The notes under the pieces were generated by a model. That model saw only the letters and a list, made by a program, of their open reading frames with translations, did no database searches and was not told the DNA's origin. From Candidatus Gastranaerophilales bacterium (lineage in GTDB: Bacteria > Cyanobacteriota > Vampirovibrionia > Gastranaerophilales > Gastranaerophilaceae), in NCBI GenBank assembly GCA_023662705.1, contig JAMPIM010000064.1, positions 1 through 7,306 of the forward strand: a DNA stretch of 7,306 nt. The letters run 5' to 3'. Shown here in pieces: positions 5,674-7,306 of this stretch (the stretch's first letter is position 1; each line of letters opens with the position of its first letter). The position numbers and the translations under genes are program-made.

Positions 5674-5702
5674 ATTATATCATATTTGATGATGTTTTGC
5701 AA
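5674..5702 (-). promoter_or_regulatory. Promoter of the phage structural operon
   Basis: The minus strand carries -35 TTGCAA (5702-5697), a 17-nt spacer and -10 TATAAT (5679-5674), with TGA just before the -10 giving an extended -10. Transcription would start near 5667, and the RNA would begin with an AGATAAG/CTTATCT hairpin (5649-5666), a 5' structure that often protects mRNA. The -10 lies inside operator 1, so the repressor should shut this promoter off. Confidence 0.82.
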
Positions 5703-5744
5703 TATTAAAATATGACAAAATGTAATCGAGTTTTTTGTGAAATA

Positions 5745-5753
5745 TGATATAAT
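5745..5753 (+). promoter_or_regulatory. Extended -10 promoter of the repressor operon
   Basis: TGATATAAT at 5745-5753 is a consensus extended -10. No good -35 is found at the usual spacing, which is common for extended -10 promoters. It lies within operator 3, so the repressor probably regulates itself. The start point near 5760 would leave a leader of about 16 nt with only the AGGAGG site. Confidence 0.65.
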
Positions 5754-5775
5754 GTAATCAAAGGAGGTGTGTAAA

Positions 5776-6048
5776 ATGTATGCAGAGGGATTTGCAAGCA
5801 AACTAAAAAAAGCAAGAGAAAATACAGGATTTACACAAAGAGAAGTAGAAAAAGAAACAGGAATAAAGCAAAGCACATTAGCAAGTTACGAAATAGGAAG
5901 AACGCAACCAGACATTGAAACAATAGGAATTTTAGCAGACTTCTATGAAGTAGATGTAAATTGGTTATTCGGAACAAAGGGAAAAAAGTCAGAAGAAAAT
6001 TACCAGAATATTCATGATACATACAAAGAAATAAAAAAGAGGGCTTAA
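5776..6048 (+). CDS. XRE-family transcriptional repressor (phage immunity repressor)
   Basis: A 90-residue helix-turn-helix regulator. The Cro/C1-type HTH spans about 5-60: FASKLKKARENTGFTQREV, then the turn and recognition helix around TGIKQSTLASYEIGRTQP, ending with the family-typical PDIETIGILADFYEVDVNWLFG. A short charged helix (about 70-90) follows, with no protease-like or ligand domain, so induction would not be LexA-type self-cleavage within this protein. ATG at 5776 is preceded by AGGAGG at 8 nt; an in-frame GTG at 5767 overlaps that site and is rejected. It diverges from the structural operon across a three-operator region covering both promoters, which marks it as the switch that holds the phage genes silent. 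It is followed 1 nt later by the DUF2726-like gene. Confidence 0.88.
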   Translation: MYAEGFASKLKKARENTGFTQREVEKETGIKQSTLASYEIGRTQPDIETIGILADFYEVDVNWLFGTKGKKSEENYQNIHDTYKEIKKRA

Positions 6049-6049
6049 A

Positions 6050-6652
6050 ATGACAACAGATGATATAATATTAATAATAGTAATCATTATAATAGCGGTA
6101 ATAATAACAGACATATTATTAATAATAAGATTTTCAAATTTAAAATTTAAAAAAAATTATGAAGAAAGAGCCAATAATGAAAAAGAAAAAAGACCGATTT
6201 TTGAGAATCAACAATATAAAAGGTATCAAACATATTACCCATATCATAAAAAATATTTACTAACCAAAAACGAATACTACTTCTATAAAAAACTTAAAGA
6301 AATAACAGAACCATTAAATTTACAAATACTCGCTAAAATAAGGCTTGCGGATTTAATAGAAGTCAATAAAGGTCTTGATAGCCGAAAATGGGGAATGTAC
6401 TTCGGAAAGATAAAAGCAAAGCATATTGATTTTGCAATAGCAGAAGATATGAAAATAATTGCATTAATCGAGTTAGATGATTACACTCACAAAAGAGAAG
6501 ACAGGCAGGAACGGGACATATTTGTAAATGATGTTTTAGCACAGACAGGCTACACATTAATAAGAACATACGGAGATATTCAAAAAATTAAGCAGTTTTT
6601 AGAATCAAGAGAAAATTATATAAACATAAATAAAGAATATGAAAAAATATGA
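6050..6652 (+). CDS. Membrane-anchored DUF2726-like protein, putative restriction-endonuclease fold
   Basis: A 200-residue protein with one strongly hydrophobic N-terminal span (about 5-27, almost all Ile/Val/Leu), a basic linker (about 31-70), and a C-terminal domain matching DUF2726: YLLTKNEYYFYKKLKEI (69-85), KHIDFAI (124-130), IIALIELDDYTH (136-147), RQERDIFVNDVL (152-163) and GYTLIRTY (167-174). DUF2726 is grouped with PD-(D/E)XK/Vsr-like nucleases; D127 and E141-x-D143 would be the acidic metal ligands, so the active site looks intact. Biochemical function is unknown. ATG at 6050 follows the repressor stop by 1 nt, with GAGGG upstream, so it should be made in the lysogenic state. A lysogen-expressed, membrane-bound nuclease suggests superinfection exclusion, but that is inference; a role in phage genome processing is an alternative. 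Confidence 0.78.
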   Translation: MTTDDIILIIVIIIIAVIITDILLIIRFSNLKFKKNYEERANNEKEKRPIFENQQYKRYQTYYPYHKKYLLTKNEYYFYKKLKEITEPLNLQILAKIRLADLIEVNKGLDSRKWGMYFGKIKAKHIDFAIAEDMKIIALIELDDYTHKREDRQERDIFVNDVLAQTGYTLIRTYGDIQKIKQFLESRENYININKEYEKI

Positions 6653-6861
6653 TTTTATGCTATTTATCGGCAAGCAAAGGATAAAAAGAAGCACACCGGA
6701 CAGCTTGAAAACCGTGCAAAGCCGTTGAAAGTCTTTAAAAGCTGGGACTTACAACAGCTTCACACAGTTTCCAACAATCCGGCGCACTTGCATGAGGGTT
6801 AAGACCCTCAAACTCCCCTATTCTTAACTTAGCTTATCTTAGATAAAGTGCAGGAAGATAA
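6653..6861. other. Region of about 210 bp without a convincing gene
   Basis: This stretch is richer in G+C than the genes before it. It contains a 7-bp hairpin, TGAGGGT/ACCCTCA (6793-6810, loop of 4), with no T-run, and an imperfect inverted repeat around CTTATCT/AGATAA (about 6831-6847). The frame of the preceding DUF2726-like gene stays open for about 49 codons after its TGA, to a TAA at about 6800, without an ATG or ribosome site. It may be a remnant or read-through extension. I see no tRNA, promoter or known RNA. Confidence 0.4.
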
Positions 6862-6889
6862 CAAAAAGCTCCGGATTGTTCCGGAGCTT
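6862..6889 (-). terminator. Strong rho-independent terminator
   Basis: On the minus strand AAGCTCCGGA (6889-6880) pairs perfectly with TCCGGAGCTT (6875-6866) around a 4-nt loop, and the arm runs into TTTTT (6867-6863). The plus strand has no T-run after the stem, so it acts on leftward transcripts: those from the promoter at 6983-7011 and read-through of the cysteine-rich gene. Confidence 0.85.
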
Positions 6890-6976
6890 AACGACTACAT
6901 AACTTATATTTGGTGCAACTTTGTGTGCCTTTTCAACAATTGCCCTTTTGGGTTCTATATTTAATTTTTATCGTTA
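6862..6976 (-). ncRNA. Candidate small RNA of about 115 nt
   Basis: A consensus promoter (6983-7011) and a strong terminator (6862-6889) on the same strand bracket about 115 nt with no start codon behind a ribosome site. One frame is open across part of it but lacks an initiation codon. The RNA would include a small ACCC/GGGC-type stem near its 5' side and end in the terminator stem. No Rfam family is recognised. It could equally be a short untranslated stub of no function. Confidence 0.45.
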
Positions 6977-6982
6977 TTTCTT

Positions 6983-7011
6983 ATTATATCACCTTTTTAT
7001 TCTTTTTTCAA
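6983..7011 (-). promoter_or_regulatory. Consensus sigma-A-type promoter upstream of the candidate small RNA
   Basis: Minus strand: -35 TTGAAA (7011-7006), 17-nt spacer, -10 TATAAT (6988-6983), with TGA before the -10. It overlaps the 3' end of the cysteine-rich gene. The nonamer TGATATAAT is shared with the two switch promoters, but the flanking operator sequence is not. The predicted start is near 6976. Confidence 0.65.
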
Positions 7012-7209
7012 GTCGTTGTTTTCAACATTATTTGGTGATTCTGCATATGATTCTTTTTCAACGTCCGATTTTTTACAAGTACAGATAACTTTAAAAGAAC
7101 CACAAGGAAAACCAAAACAATTTAATTCATTTTCAAAGACAATAGAAGAAAATTCACAATTAGAACAATCTGAATATTCCGGATATATACAATATTTTTC
7201 ATTATTCAT
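6997..7209 (-). CDS. Cysteine-rich small protein, 70 residues
   Basis: Seven cysteines fall in the first 45 residues (7, 15, 18, 31, 36, 43, 45), including C15-S-N-C18 and C43-T-C45, which suggests metal binding or disulfides. The C-terminal third is hydrophilic and acidic (KKSDVEKESYAE and NNVENNDLKKE). GGAGG lies 7 nt before the ATG at 7209, and the ATG overlaps the stop of the upstream gene by 4 nt (ATGA), a coupled start. No signal peptide or membrane span is seen, so a cytoplasmic zinc protein is likelier than a secreted peptide. The family is not recognised. It is separated from the phage operons by a terminator and may be phage cargo or a host gene. Confidence 0.7.
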   Translation of the reverse strand: MNNEKYCIYPEYSDCSNCEFSSIVFENELNCFGFPCGSFKVICTCKKSDVEKESYAESPNNVENNDLKKE

Positions 7210-7306
7210 TTTTCAACCTCCAATTTCAACAAAGCTTTAATTTGATTAGTCGTTTCCTTAAACGTGTTATACCGTTCTATTGCAACGGCAAGTTCTATAC
7301 AGTCTA
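7206..7306 (-). CDS. C-terminal 32 residues of an unknown protein (partial)
   Basis: A frame enters at the right edge and stops with TGA at 7208-7206. The visible residues (AVAIERYNTFKETTNQIKAL within a 32-residue tail) are helical and of mixed charge, as in a coiled-coil or small helical protein. The 4-nt overlap with the cysteine-rich gene and the GGAGG within its last codons support a real, co-transcribed gene. Too little is visible to name it. Confidence 0.55.
   Translation of the reverse strand, partial: DCIELAVAIERYNTFKETTNQIKALLKLEVEK

Larger units (their letters stand above)
5666..5761. promoter_or_regulatory. Three-copy operator array of the lysogeny switch
   Basis: A 22-bp sequence at 5666-5687 (beginning TTGATTACATTATATC) recurs as an exact reverse complement at 5740-5761. 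A third copy at 5708-5729 has the orientation of the second and 19 of 22 identical positions. Copies two and three start 32 bp apart, about three helical turns. Each has a weak internal dyad (GAT, AT, ATC spaced by 3). The outer copies cover the -10 boxes of the two divergent promoters, so one repressor could control both. The likely binder is the XRE protein encoded at 5776. Confidence 0.8.

Noticed and set aside
6831..6851. Imperfect inverted repeat considered as a XerCD dif-like attachment site
   Set aside because: The halves do not match Firmicutes dif well enough by eye, and no second copy is seen in the window.
1..7306. The window as a closed circular phage genome
   Set aside because: The minus-strand genes cut at the two ends do not join in frame (two plus two leftover bases), and the right-hand partial shows no PP-loop-family character; the window looks like a slice of a longer sequence.

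Overview
The window reads as an almost complete filamentous phage genome (inovirus: Zot-type assembly ATPase, tiny major coat protein, rolling-circle Rep) from a low-GC Gram-positive host, most likely a member of the Clostridia. The grounds are the AT-rich sequence, strong AGGAGG ribosome sites before almost every gene, and a Rep and nick-site type that belong with Firmicutes elements. No secretin (pIV-like) gene is present, which fits a host without an outer membrane. Whether the phage is integrated or episomal cannot be settled: no integrase or dif-like site is visible and both window ends cut through genes.

Layout, following the minus-strand transcript from right to left. A consensus promoter (5674-5702) in a 250-bp divergent control region drives: an ssDNA-binding-type protein (5518-5198); the 56-residue major coat protein (5148-4978); a terminator-like attenuator (4916-4888); a large pIII-like adsorption protein with signal peptide and C-terminal anchor (4886-3324); four small membrane proteins (3322-3044, 3031-2879, 2864-2604, 2665-2474); and the Zot-type ATPase (2472-1663). 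Then comes an intergenic block of three GC-rich hairpins (1565-1659). One of them closely resembles, from memory, the nick site of ICEBs1/Tn916-type relaxases. After it come a zinc-ribbon protein (1522-1322), a Rep_trans-family replication initiator (1329-352) and the start of a PP-loop/PAPS-reductase-like protein that runs off the left edge.

On the plus strand, diverging from the structural operon, an XRE-type repressor (5776-6048) is followed 1 nt later by a membrane-anchored DUF2726-like putative nuclease (6050-6652). The two divergent promoters sit inside a 22-bp perfect inverted repeat with a third, imperfect copy between, which looks like the operator set of a lysogeny switch.

The right end (6653-7306) holds about 210 bp without a convincing gene, a strong minus-strand terminator, a consensus minus-strand promoter about 115 nt upstream of that terminator (a candidate small RNA), a cysteine-rich 70-residue protein and the tail of another gene. 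These may be phage accessory or host genes.

The gene order (ssDNA-binding, major coat, terminator, pIII, pVI-like, ATPase, intergenic hairpins, Rep) parallels the Ff layout, although the proteins themselves bear little resemblance to those of Ff. The most interesting points are the ICE-like nick site in a phage, the attenuator that embeds the pIII ribosome site, and the repressor/DUF2726 pair.
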